Of a stretch of DNA of 64,000 bases, positions 16,927 through 24,678 are shown one piece after another. The stretch is taken from assembly GCF_000407445.1 (NCBI RefSeq), contig NZ_ASWB01000001.1:558001-622000 (forward strand), written 5' to 3'. Each line of letters begins with the position of its first letter. Within the stretch, counting starts at the first letter, position 1. A program made the position numbers and the translations under genes. This DNA is from Enterococcus moraviensis ATCC BAA-383. Lineage in GTDB: Bacteria > Bacillota > Bacilli > Lactobacillales > Enterococcaceae. The notes under the pieces were generated by a model. The model was not told where the DNA came from. It saw nothing but the letters and a program-made list of their open reading frames with translations, and did no database searches.

Positions 16927-17516
16927 TTGATTTTTTGAGGAATGCCGCATACAACGAAATAGACACTCTCTGCTTCCTTTGCTAAATATTGATTGACTTT
17001 TCCCAATAAATCTTGAAACCAGCGGCCCATAGCAGAAACCGGCACAACACCAGAGCCCACTTCATTCGTTACAAGAATCATAGTTGTATTCGTTTCCAAA
17101 AGTACGGCACGAATTTTTTCCCATTCCTGAAACATACGCACCTCTATTTTATAGCGTTCTTGCGGTGAATATTCATCAAACAGTTGCTCCACTTGATCTA
17201 TGTCTTTCCCCATTTCTTCAGTCATGATATGGAAAAATAAGTTAGTATTCAAAACGGTTACACAGTCTAATAAATAAGCATCGTAATTATTTTTTGTTGA
17301 CCGTATCCAATCATCGATCGCTAAAAAACGTTCTTCTGTTTGCCATGATGCTGGTCTAGTCTTTTGATGTCGCTGGATTCTAGCGTCCATTTCGTCATCT
17401 TGATAGTTCATCACACTGGTAGCAAGATAACAAACTACTGCTGAATCCTCCAATAGGCTTTCAGCAAAAGTTGATTTGCCACTTTTGGCCCCGCCAGTCA
17501 CTAGAGTATAACTCAT
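16923..17516 (-). CDS. cobU: Adenosylcobinamide kinase / guanylyltransferase
   Basis: 197 residues with the CobU signatures: P-loop VTGGAKSGKSTFAE (about 5-18), RIQRHQKTRPASWQTEE (the catalytic histidine/GMP region), DCVTVLNTN, and LVTNEVGSGVVP. It phosphorylates adenosylcobinamide and adds GMP. Overlaps with cblS (upstream) and cobS (downstream) are ATGA-type, showing tight coupling. Confidence 0.93.
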   Translation of the reverse strand: MSYTLVTGGAKSGKSTFAESLLEDSAVVCYLATSVMNYQDDEMDARIQRHQKTRPASWQTEERFLAIDDWIRSTKNNYDAYLLDCVTVLNTNLFFHIMTEEMGKDIDQVEQLFDEYSPQERYKIEVRMFQEWEKIRAVLLETNTTMILVTNEVGSGVVPVSAMGRWFQDLLGKVNQYLAKEAESVYFVVCGIPQKIK

Positions 17517-18262
17517 GTCAATTGCTCCTTTGTAAAATAGCCGATCCTTTTGACCGCTATCTTTTTATTCGTTAATCGAAGGACACGCCCTTTTTCTACT
17601 GCAACGAGTAAAACAGTAGCAGGCCCTGCTGAACGAGTATCCTCATACTCCGTTTTATCAAAAATAATATGTAATCCACTTGATCGTGCTAGTTGTTCGG
17701 CTTCGTAAGCAACCCCTTTTGATCCCACTGGAAGTAGTTCTAAAACATCGGTTTTCTGTTGTATTTCAGCCAAATCTTGATACGTAAAAATAGCATCTCT
17801 ATGTTCTAAAACGTCCGCGCCTAATAATGGTTCCCCAACTTGATATAACGTACTTTCAGCCAACGTAGTACCATAGCGTAGTTGATTTTTTTGAACGGTT
17901 CCGACAACAGTCACACCGATTGACGTCATTTTTGTTTCCATATTTTCTTCCGTACTGCCATTGATCATGACATCTGTTAAACCGGCTTTTATTAGCTCAT
18001 TTCGGATACCTGTTATCATACGTGTACCTGTTGGTTCCATTTCACCACCGATTGTATCGACCACTATTATAGGTATTCCACCAATCGCTAAAAGCTCCAT
18101 CAATGCGACTCTCAAGCAAAAAGCGCTAGTAATTTCAGGAGCTGCTAAAACACTGTCTGCTTCTTTCAAACCGATTGCAGCACTACTGTCACATGCAACA
18201 ATAATGCCTGTGTCTTCTGTTAAAAACGTAATAGACACATCTCGAATAGTGTCATTTATCAT
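17513..18262 (-). CDS. cblS: Alpha-ribazole kinase CblS (AIR-synthase/PurM-like fold)
   Basis: 249 residues resembling PurM/ThiL-type ATP-binding proteins: ITFLTEDTGIIVACDSSAAIG at the N-terminus, then FCLRVALMELLAIGGIPIIVVDTIGG and NGSTEENMETKMTSIGVTVVGT. In Listeria innocua and Geobacillus, CblS phosphorylates alpha-ribazole brought in by CblT, replacing CobT. The direct overlap with a CblT-like gene (ATGA at 18259-18262) and with cobU makes the same role very likely here; the family match is from recall of that established pathway. Confidence 0.85.
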   Translation of the reverse strand: MINDTIRDVSITFLTEDTGIIVACDSSAAIGLKEADSVLAAPEITSAFCLRVALMELLAIGGIPIIVVDTIGGEMEPTGTRMITGIRNELIKAGLTDVMINGSTEENMETKMTSIGVTVVGTVQKNQLRYGTTLAESTLYQVGEPLLGADVLEHRDAIFTYQDLAEIQQKTDVLELLPVGSKGVAYEAEQLARSSGLHIIFDKTEYEDTRSAGPATVLLVAVEKGRVLRLTNKKIAVKRIGYFTKEQLT

Positions 18263-18765
18263 TTTTCTGCCTGCTTTCTTTTTTGCAAATCACTCGAAGT
18301 TGTTTCAAAAAAATAAAGGACAACCTCTGCTAAAACTAAATTCAATAACGCTCCAATGCTAAGTGGGATAATTAAGGTAAAAACGAGTGGTCCTAATAAG
18401 GGATATAACACCAATAATGCCGACGGTGTATTGATTAAATAAGCAACTACTATTGACAACCAGCGATTCATTCCCCATTTTTTTGACGTTTTCGCTCGAA
18501 CGATCCCATAACATACCATGCAAATCCCCATGAGCACAGCCGTTACAAGATGAACTGGTAAGCTTAGTGGAAAACCAGAAAGTACTGCTGTAGCTAAGTG
18601 CCCAAAACTTCCTAGCAAAAAACCAAAACCTGGACCTAAAAATACCGTCCCAACAAACGCCGATAAAGAGTCTAAAGCAATTGAGCCAAATAATTTAATC
18701 ATTGATCCAATTACACATAATGCTATAAACATCGCTGCTAAGGTCAATCGCTTTGTCATCTTCAT
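18259..18765 (-). CDS. cblT: Alpha-ribazole transporter CblT (ECF S-component-like)
   Basis: 168 residues, five or six TM segments: LAAMFIALCVIGSMIKLFG (about 8-26), SAFVGTVFLGPGFGFLLGSFGHL, SLPVHLVTAVLMGICMVCYG, WLSIVVAYLINTPSALLVLYPLLGP and LIIPLSIGALLNLVLAEVVLYF. The fold is that of ECF substrate-binding S components. With cblS it forms the known alpha-ribazole salvage pair. It may share the energising module encoded at 19871-22401. Confidence 0.83.
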   Translation of the reverse strand: MKMTKRLTLAAMFIALCVIGSMIKLFGSIALDSLSAFVGTVFLGPGFGFLLGSFGHLATAVLSGFPLSLPVHLVTAVLMGICMVCYGIVRAKTSKKWGMNRWLSIVVAYLINTPSALLVLYPLLGPLVFTLIIPLSIGALLNLVLAEVVLYFFETTSSDLQKRKQAEK

Positions 18766-18778
18766 CCGCTTCTTTCTT

Positions 18779-19162
18779 CTATAGTTTATTTAATGTCCAC
18801 GTTACTGTATCGCCATCTTTAAGGAAATATTCGACCGCACCAACATCTGGCTGTTTCCCATTAACATCATATAACCAATATTTACTCGCTGCTGCATCTT
18901 GCATGTGACCGTCGATCCCACTGATAAAATCTTTGTCCATCTCCACTTTATAGTTGACTTCCATCACGGTTTGCAATGACTCGTCTTTTTTGACCTTTAG
19001 TTCCTTTTTATCGAATTCTTTATCATCTTCTTTTAAGATGATCGTTACGTTAAGATTGTCAGCATCGGCCTTTTTAGTTTCTTTCTTCTCTGCTTTTTGC
19101 CCACATGCTCCTAGTAAAAAGATAACTGCCATAAATAGTACGACTCTTACAAATTTTTTCAT
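18779..19162 (-). CDS. DUF4430 lipoprotein, putative corrinoid-binding
   Basis: 127 residues: signal peptide MKKFVRVVLFMAVIFLLGAC with lipobox LGAC, so the mature protein is lipid-anchored at Cys20. A charged linker is followed by a domain with ELKVKKDESLQTVMEVN, FISGIDGHMQDAAASKYWLYDVNGKQP and KDGDTVTWTL, the pattern of DUF4430, which is related to the transcobalamin C-terminal domain. Its place between an ECF S component and CblT suggests a surface corrinoid-capture protein. The domain is fairly clear; corrinoid binding is inference. Confidence 0.8.
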   Translation of the reverse strand: MKKFVRVVLFMAVIFLLGACGQKAEKKETKKADADNLNVTIILKEDDKEFDKKELKVKKDESLQTVMEVNYKVEMDKDFISGIDGHMQDAAASKYWLYDVNGKQPDVGAVEYFLKDGDTVTWTLNKL

Positions 19163-19184
19163 TTTATTTCCACCTTTGTCTTTT

Positions 19185-19874
19185 TTATTTTATATCGTAT
19201 TTGATTAAAATACGTTGAAGCCTTGTCTGAATTGCCCGCAGTAATAAGCACGAGAAAAATGCATTTGCAAAGCAATATGAAATAGTATACGGTAATGCGG
19301 TCACAAGTAACGCCACGTACCTTGTCCATGAAAAATATCGGTCGATTGAGAGTACCGTCCAAACATCCATAAAAAATGAAAAGAAGATCCCAGCCAAAAT
19401 GCCGTAAAGGACCAAAAACCAATAGTTTTTGCTTAATACCCTTCGAATCCAAGGCAGCCCTGCAATCAAACCAATCAGCCCCCATGAAAACATCTGAAAT
19501 GGCGTCCACGGTCCTTGCCCGAATAACATATTAGATGTAACTGCTGATAATGAGCCAACGAGAAACCCAATCTCAGCGCCCATACAAATACCAGAAATTA
19601 TAATGATTGCCGTCATCGGGGTAATTGCTGGAATCATGTAAAACAGAAAGCGACCTAAAACAGCTGTTGTGGTTAAAATCGCAATCAATACTAATTCTTT
19701 AATGTTCAGCTTTTTTCTTTCATACCTGTAATATATGGGGATACAGGCGACTATCACCATTAGCATCGAAATAACTTGATACTGACCAACTTCAAATAAC
19801 AGGATCGCTAATCCAAGTATGAACAGTGTAGCCGCAACCACCAAAGTAGACCGTCTCATGAAGAAACGCTTCAT
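19185..19874 (-). CDS. ECF transporter S component, probably for cobalamin/cobinamide
   Basis: 229 residues from the ATG at 19874, which overlaps the ATPase stop (ATGA); an in-frame start at 19901 is possible. Hydrophobic segments are at about 8-26, 30-45, 58-80, 84-110, 115-135 and 145-220. The segment GAEIGFLVGSLSAVTSNMLFG followed by GPWTPFQMFSWGLIG is typical of ECF S components of the CbrT-like group. The neighbouring B12 genes support corrinoid as the substrate. Inference for the substrate, firm for the class. Confidence 0.8.
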   Translation of the reverse strand: MKRFFMRRSTLVVAATLFILGLAILLFEVGQYQVISMLMVIVACIPIYYRYERKKLNIKELVLIAILTTTAVLGRFLFYMIPAITPMTAIIIISGICMGAEIGFLVGSLSAVTSNMLFGQGPWTPFQMFSWGLIGLIAGLPWIRRVLSKNYWFLVLYGILAGIFFSFFMDVWTVLSIDRYFSWTRYVALLVTALPYTISYCFANAFFSCLLLRAIQTRLQRILIKYDIK

Positions 19875-21541
19875 ATAGGATTCACGCCCTTTTTTCGACA
19901 AGCTTCGATCACTTGTTCCGTTGTCACAAGTTGAAAAAAAGTATCTCTGGAAATCCTACTAGCAGCTGTAGTATAAAAAGTATGATTACTAAAAAACAGA
20001 GTTGGTTCAGCTATTGTTAAAAGATTATTTTGGAAAAACAAACCACATCGATCTGATAGTTCTGCAGCAAAATCCAAATCATGGGTTACCACTAAAATGG
20101 TTTTTCCATGCTCTGCTAACTTCTTTAATCGTTCAATCATTTGTTTTTTTCCGTAATTATCAATTCCTTTGGTCGGTTCATCAAGTAGTAAAACCTTAGG
20201 GTCAGTCAATAAAAGTTTCCCTAACGCTGCCCTTTGACACTCTCCACCGCTTAAATCGAGAGGATGCTGATTCAGGACCTCCTTAATATCCAACCAAGAA
20301 GTAATCGTGTCGATACGCTCCGTTTGTTCTTTAACATTCAAGCCTTTACCAGCCAAATAAGCTCGATAGTCCTCTAAAATCGACTCCTTACTAAACATCA
20401 TTTGTGGTTCTTGCGGTAGATAGCCAACTACGTGCTGATTTTTTTTAGCAGGCTGATCAAAAACCCGTAGTTTTCCACGATAACATTGCTGAATCCCAGC
20501 AATCACTTTTAAAAGTGTTGTTTTTCCAGTTCCATTGCCACCAACTAAAGAAAAAATTTCTCCTTCTTCAACAGCTAAATCCACTCCAGCTAAAATGTCT
20601 TTGCCATTCTTTTCATAGCGAAACCAACCATTTTTCAGTTGAATACCGAGACTTTTTCTTTTATGCGGCGTACCTTGCTCAACCATGCTAGCAGGAAACT
20701 GATTTGGAAAATAACGTGCTAAAAGTCGTTTCCCTTCGACCACTGTGATTGGACACATACCTTGAAAGCCACCTTCGTGATAGATTCGCACAGCACTAGG
20801 TAAACTAAGAATAAACCGTTTAAGATCAACGTTTTGTGTTTTGATTTTATTGGAAAGTTGCACAGGAGCATCCGCCAAAATCAAACCCCCTTCCTCTAAC
20901 ACAACTACTTGATCAGCAAATGCAAAAACAGCTTCTAGACTGTGTTCTGCTAATAGAATAGTAATACCCATTTCTCGATTTAAACGGACTAAAATGTCCA
21001 CAAAATTCTGAGAGGCAATCGGATCCAATTGTGTCATTGGCTCATCTAACAGTAAAACCTCTGGTTGCATCACTAACACGGCAGCCAGATTTAGTAATTG
21101 CTTTTGACCACCAGATAGATCACTTGTGTTTTGTTCCATCAACTCTTGAATTCCTAGAAAATGAACCATTTCAGCGATTCTACTTTTGATTTCAAACGCT
21201 GGAACACCCATATTTTCTAATCCGAAAGCTAGTTCGTGCCAAACATTATCAGTTACAATCTGATTTTCAGGATTCTGCATGACATAACCGATTTTACTTG
21301 TAGAAAAAAACTCAGGCAATGCAGCCATCTTTTCATTAGCAAAAATCACTTCACCCGATTGTGTACCAGCCGGTGTTATTTGTGGTTTCAGCATTTTCAA
21401 TAATGTTGATTTACCGCTACCAGATGCGCCGCAAATCAACAGAAATGCACCTTTCTCAATGGATAACGAAATATCGTCCAGAACTGGCTTATGACCGCCA
21501 GCATATTGAAAAGTTAAATTCTTGATTTCAAGATAGCCCAA
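19871..21541 (-). CDS. ECF transporter ATPase, two fused ABC domains
   Basis: 556 residues from a TTG start at 21541 with AAGGAGGGG 5 bases upstream; a longer frame to 21625 lies inside the T-component gene and is rejected. Domain 1 (about 1-260) has Walker A GASGSGKST, signature LSGGQ and DEPMTQLD. Domain 2 (about 310-540) has GGNGTGKTT, signature LSGGE and DEPTKGID. Normally EcfA1 and EcfA2 are separate genes; the fused form is usual for dedicated (group I-like) modules. It energises the S component next door and possibly CblT. Confidence 0.92.
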   Translation of the reverse strand: MGYLEIKNLTFQYAGGHKPVLDDISLSIEKGAFLLICGASGSGKSTLLKMLKPQITPAGTQSGEVIFANEKMAALPEFFSTSKIGYVMQNPENQIVTDNVWHELAFGLENMGVPAFEIKSRIAEMVHFLGIQELMEQNTSDLSGGQKQLLNLAAVLVMQPEVLLLDEPMTQLDPIASQNFVDILVRLNREMGITILLAEHSLEAVFAFADQVVVLEEGGLILADAPVQLSNKIKTQNVDLKRFILSLPSAVRIYHEGGFQGMCPITVVEGKRLLARYFPNQFPASMVEQGTPHKRKSLGIQLKNGWFRYEKNGKDILAGVDLAVEEGEIFSLVGGNGTGKTTLLKVIAGIQQCYRGKLRVFDQPAKKNQHVVGYLPQEPQMMFSKESILEDYRAYLAGKGLNVKEQTERIDTITSWLDIKEVLNQHPLDLSGGECQRAALGKLLLTDPKVLLLDEPTKGIDNYGKKQMIERLKKLAEHGKTILVVTHDLDFAAELSDRCGLFFQNNLLTIAEPTLFFSNHTFYTTAASRISRDTFFQLVTTEQVIEACRKKGVNPI

Positions 21542-22401
21542 ATGATCCCCTCCTTGATTCGTTTCACTATAGGGATGAATGCCACTAGGATAATGAGCAC
21601 ATAATTCCATCCATGATTTTGCCATAATAGCGTAAATGATTCAGTATAGGGATAGAAATTGTATTGATAATATCCCTTAGTCAAGGCTATGAAAAATGCC
21701 CCACTACAACCAATCAACAAAAAGAGCGCTGCTGTATCCTGAATACGCCAAGGATACGAAATTCGACTGCTTCTTTTCGTCACGCCATATCCTCTTGCCT
21801 TCATAGAATCCGCTGTATCCATTGCATTTTCTAACGCCCAAGAAAACAGATTCCCAAATAAATCTAAGCCATAGCTAGCTTTCTCCTTAAAGGTTCTCTG
21901 TTGTGTACGCTGAAGTGTTTTTTGAACTTGATTTAACTCCCAATAATATTGTTGAAACAATGGCATAAAACGAAAAATCATGGTTAAAATCAACGTGAGT
22001 TTGGGAAACCGTTTGCCAAAAAGATAAAAGAACTGTTCTGAGTCGACTGAAGCTTGAAATGCCTGAAACAGATAAATAACGGAAGCAATCATTAACCCTG
22101 AAAAAAAGCCATAGATCAATGCTTCTTGCGTGATTGGTTTGTTCAAAAAGAAAAAAAGGATCGTTCCCCCACGATGGACAAAGAATGGGTTGGTTAGCGT
22201 AAGTAACAACACAAGCACCATAGGATAAAGCAACCCGCTTTTTTTATTATTTGCCATTTGCAATAACCGTAAACTTACACTTGCTAGAAAACAAATACTA
22301 ATGACAATTGGATTTGTGGTACTCATGACAATCAACAACATCAACACATAGTAACTAGACGAAACGAATGGATGACTTGATTTAAAAAAATAGCGATTCA
22401 C
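21514..22401 (-). CDS. ECF transporter T component
   Basis: 295 residues with several TM segments and the T-component coupling region: KASYGLDLFGNLFSWALENAMDTADSMKARGYG, in which ADSMKARGYG is the ARG-type motif that contacts the ATPases (described in parts). First gene of the corrinoid operon; its ATG follows AAAGGAG. Its last 28 bases overlap the ATPase gene and hold the latter's binding site. Confidence 0.9.
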   Translation of the reverse strand: MNRYFFKSSHPFVSSSYYVLMLLIVMSTTNPIVISICFLASVSLRLLQMANNKKSGLLYPMVLVLLLTLTNPFFVHRGGTILFFFLNKPITQEALIYGFFSGLMIASVIYLFQAFQASVDSEQFFYLFGKRFPKLTLILTMIFRFMPLFQQYYWELNQVQKTLQRTQQRTFKEKASYGLDLFGNLFSWALENAMDTADSMKARGYGVTKRSSRISYPWRIQDTAALFLLIGCSGAFFIALTKGYYQYNFYPYTESFTLLWQNHGWNYVLIILVAFIPIVKRIKEGIIWAILKSRI

Positions 22402-22456
22402 TCCAAGTCTCCTTTCTTAACACGTTTTATAGAAAAATAGATGAAAGCAACAAAAA

Positions 22457-22487
22457 AACAGCCGTCACTTTTTAAAAGTGTGCTGTT
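22457..22487 (-). terminator. Attenuator terminator before ecfT
   Basis: Minus-strand AACAGC pairs with GCTGTT, with inner CACTTTT / AAAAGTG pairs, followed directly by a run of seven T (22452-22458). It lies 56 bases upstream of the ecfT start, so it must be read through for expression. Confidence 0.85.
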
Positions 22488-22632
22488 TGGATCGACGATT
22501 ATAACAGAACGTTATTATGCCAGATCTAGCGAACAGCTCTCTTTACAAAAAATGTAAATATAAAAAGTGAGCGATAAAACCGCAAGCCTGACATAAAATC
22601 AGTCTTTCCGTCACTTCTCATTCTATTCATTG

Positions 22633-22684
22633 CTATATCTTCATTGACATAATCATGCTCAGTTTAACGCAACATCATTGTTGC
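22633..22684 (-). promoter_or_regulatory. Tandem ANTAR-like hairpins in the corrinoid leader
   Basis: Hairpin 1 (22669-22684): GCAAC, loop AATGAT, GTTGC. Hairpin 2 (22633-22652): TTATGTC, loop AATGAA, GATATAG. Both have six-base loops with A at position 1 and G at position 4, the rule for EutV-type ANTAR targets. Hairpin 1 begins only about 6 bases from the predicted start of transcription. Unlike the eutG and eutA elements, the terminator does not overlap hairpin 2, so function is uncertain. Confidence 0.5.
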
Positions 22685-22696
22685 ATATCCACCTTT

Positions 22697-22725
22697 ATTA
22701 TATAAATTTATGTATCTAAAGTCAA
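22697..22725 (-). promoter_or_regulatory. Promoter of the corrinoid operon
   Basis: TTGACT (22720-22725) and TATAAT (22697-22702) with 17-bp spacing on the minus strand; predicted start near 22690. Confidence 0.8.
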
Positions 22726-22779
22726 TATATCAAACGCTAACAAACACTTTTCATTAGATTTATTGAAACAATAAAAATA

Positions 22780-22814
22780 GTTCAAAAAAATGAGTTGCCC
22801 CAACTTTTTGAACC
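22780..22814 (-). terminator. Terminator of the eut operon
   Basis: Minus-strand GTTCAAAAAGTTG, loop GGG, then CAACTCATTTTTTTGAAC, with an embedded T-run. It lies 15 bases past the eutQ stop and just before the corrinoid promoter. Confidence 0.8.
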
Positions 22815-22828
22815 ATTCTTCTTTTTCA

Positions 22829-23284
22829 TTATTGCTGTTGCCAATCTGCTGGATAGGTGACATAAATAAATCGTGCGTTTCCCTTAACAGAAAATTTAAT
22901 CTGACTCCCTTTTGGAATCAATAATATTTCTCCAGGACCTGCAGAAACAACTCGTCCATCAATCAGAACATCCAGCTGACCTTCAATGATATAGTCTACT
23001 TCATCATATTCTAATCGCCAATCAAATGTAGTATCTTCCATCACCATCAATCCGCAGCCTAAACGTGGACTTTCATCCAATGTCACTAAATCTTTACAAT
23101 ACACTTTATGAGCTGGGTTTCCTGTATCCAAACGATCAGCTTCAGATACATTTAATAAAGGTAATTTTACAGACAGAATACCACTTGGATCCACTGTTTT
23201 TGTCTCGTTAGCCTCTGGTAAAAGTTGTTCCATTAGAACTTCACGGACAAGGGCACGCACAGTTTCTTCACTAATATTATTCAT
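22829..23284 (-). CDS. eutQ: Ethanolamine utilisation cupin EutQ
   Basis: 151 residues from the ATG at 23284 (AGGTG 6 bases upstream). The N-terminus ISEETVRALVREVLMEQL is an amphipathic helix like microcompartment encapsulation peptides. The C-terminal half is the EutQ cupin: DTTFDWRLEYDEVDYIIEGQLDVLIDGR followed by GPGEILLIPKGSQIKFS (described in parts). EutQ of Salmonella has been reported to have acetate kinase activity; the role in this organism is not known. Last gene of the eut operon, immediately after eutH. Confidence 0.9.
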   Translation of the reverse strand: MNNISEETVRALVREVLMEQLLPEANETKTVDPSGILSVKLPLLNVSEADRLDTGNPAHKVYCKDLVTLDESPRLGCGLMVMEDTTFDWRLEYDEVDYIIEGQLDVLIDGRVVSAGPGEILLIPKGSQIKFSVKGNARFIYVTYPADWQQQ

Positions 23285-23293
23285 TCTATACAC

Positions 23294-24385
23294 CTACTTC
23301 GCTTCTTTTTTTACCATCCGATTGGTCATAAACATCGCCACTAAAACAGCCGTAACACCACCGACTAATTTTCCAACGATCATCGGGAAAATCATTTCCT
23401 TTGCTACACCCGCTGTAAACCCTAAATGATCTCCTAATACAAATGCCGCTGAAACTGCAAAAGCAACATTGATCACTTTACCGCGAGGATCCATATCTTT
23501 CATCATTTGAAACATCGGAATACTATTCGCTAAGGTTGCAACCATTCCAGCTGCCGCAACATCGTTCATGCCTAATAATTCACCTAGTTTCATCAGTGGT
23601 TTATTGAATAACTTTGTAATGACAAAAACCAGACAAAAAGCACCAGCTAAGGTCAACGCAATGCCACCGACCACTTCGATCCCTTCAGTTACAGGTGTAA
23701 TCCCTTCGATCACAGTGACACCAATCAATAATTGTAATGCACCTAGAACAAGCCCGAAAATCGCAACGATCACCACAAATTTCCCGAAAATCGTAAAACC
23801 TTTGATCATCGCATCAGGTTTTAACCAAAGACCGATCATAATCAACACAGCAACTAATAAGATCGGAACAAGATTTTTTAAAATCATGATCACAGGGAAT
23901 CCTGCAACCACACCGCCAACAAAGCAGCCAATAGGAATCGTGATCAAGCCAGATAAAACACCTGTTGCTAAATAACGTTGATCCTCTTTTTCAATAATTC
24001 CTAATGCAACAGGGATTGTAAAAACAATCGTAGGGCCCATCATTGCACCTAAAATCGCACCGGCAAAAAGACCCGCTTGTGGGTCTTGTGCCAATTGAAC
24101 AGCTAATGGAAAACCACCCATGTCATTGGCTAACAATGTTGTCGCAAACATGGCTGGATCCGCACCAAGCGCCGTATAAAGTGGTACTACTACTGGTTTC
24201 AATACATTAGCTAAAACTGGTGCTAATGTTATGATTCCCACCATTGACAATGCTAGCGATCCCATTGCCATGATCCCTTCTTCAAATTGTTCCCCTAAAC
24301 CAAATTTATTCCCAATACATTTATCAATTGCGCCCAATACCATGAAAAACGCAATAATGTACATGATTATTTCGTTGATACTCAT
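23294..24385 (-). CDS. eutH: Ethanolamine permease EutH
   Basis: 363 residues from the ATG at 24385 (AGGATG 8 bases upstream; a GTG at 24394 is also in frame). About ten TM segments. Typical EutH sequence includes IDKCIGNKFGLGEQFEEGI near residue 18, LLANDMGGFPLAVQLAQ, GAILGAMMGPTIVFTIPVALG and GDHLGFTAGVAKEMIFPMI. The family moves ethanolamine across the cytoplasmic membrane, most needed when the protonated form dominates. Confidence 0.93.
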   Translation of the reverse strand: MSINEIIMYIIAFFMVLGAIDKCIGNKFGLGEQFEEGIMAMGSLALSMVGIITLAPVLANVLKPVVVPLYTALGADPAMFATTLLANDMGGFPLAVQLAQDPQAGLFAGAILGAMMGPTIVFTIPVALGIIEKEDQRYLATGVLSGLITIPIGCFVGGVVAGFPVIMILKNLVPILLVAVLIMIGLWLKPDAMIKGFTIFGKFVVIVAIFGLVLGALQLLIGVTVIEGITPVTEGIEVVGGIALTLAGAFCLVFVITKLFNKPLMKLGELLGMNDVAAAGMVATLANSIPMFQMMKDMDPRGKVINVAFAVSAAFVLGDHLGFTAGVAKEMIFPMIVGKLVGGVTAVLVAMFMTNRMVKKEAK

Positions 24386-24405
24386 ACACTTCACATCCTA
24401 CTTTT

Positions 24406-24669
24406 TTATTCATTCATTTCTACAGAATCAATAATTCCAACAATCACCGCATCAACTGGAATCTCAGGATTATCTAACGACAATCTAGCAGAGCTTCCAG
24501 TCGTGATCAATACAACATCACCTAAACCAGCGCCTGTATTATCTGCTGCAACAAGAGAGTTTTGAGGTCCATTGCTTTCATCCAATGCCACGACTAAAAA
24601 TTTTAGCCCATTTAATTTTTCATCTTTTCTTGTTGCCCATAAACTTCCTTTGACTCGACCGATGAACAT
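24406..24669 (-). CDS. eutN: Microcompartment vertex protein EutN (CcmL family)
   Basis: 87 residues starting MFIGRVKGSLWATRKDEKLN, with LVAADNTGAGLGDVVLITTGSSAR, the signature of pentameric CcmL/EutN shell proteins that close the polyhedron vertices. GAGGGA lies 5 bases before the ATG. Ten bases separate it from the preceding gene. Confidence 0.95.
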   Translation of the reverse strand: MFIGRVKGSLWATRKDEKLNGLKFLVVALDESNGPQNSLVAADNTGAGLGDVVLITTGSSARLSLDNPEIPVDAVIVGIIDSVEMNE

Positions 24670-24678
24670 GGTATTCCC

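Larger units (their letters stand above)
22402..22690 (-). promoter_or_regulatory. Structured 5' leader of the corrinoid operon (attenuator, unknown class)
   Basis: About 290 nt between the promoter and ecfT. It holds two ANTAR-type hairpins at the 5' end, then a branched segment (about 22560-22612: AAGTGACG pairing with CGCTCACTT around a CTGATTTTATGTCAG hairpin), two small hairpins, and a strong terminator at 22457-22487. GCTGTT at 22532-22537 (minus) can pair with the terminator's 5' arm AACAGC, giving an antiterminator. No B12 box or GCCACTG core is present, so it is not a standard cobalamin riboswitch. Confidence 0.6.

Noticed and set aside
22402-22690. Standard cobalamin riboswitch in the corrinoid leader
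   Set aside because: No B12 box and no GCCACTG core, while both are clear in the eutG leader.
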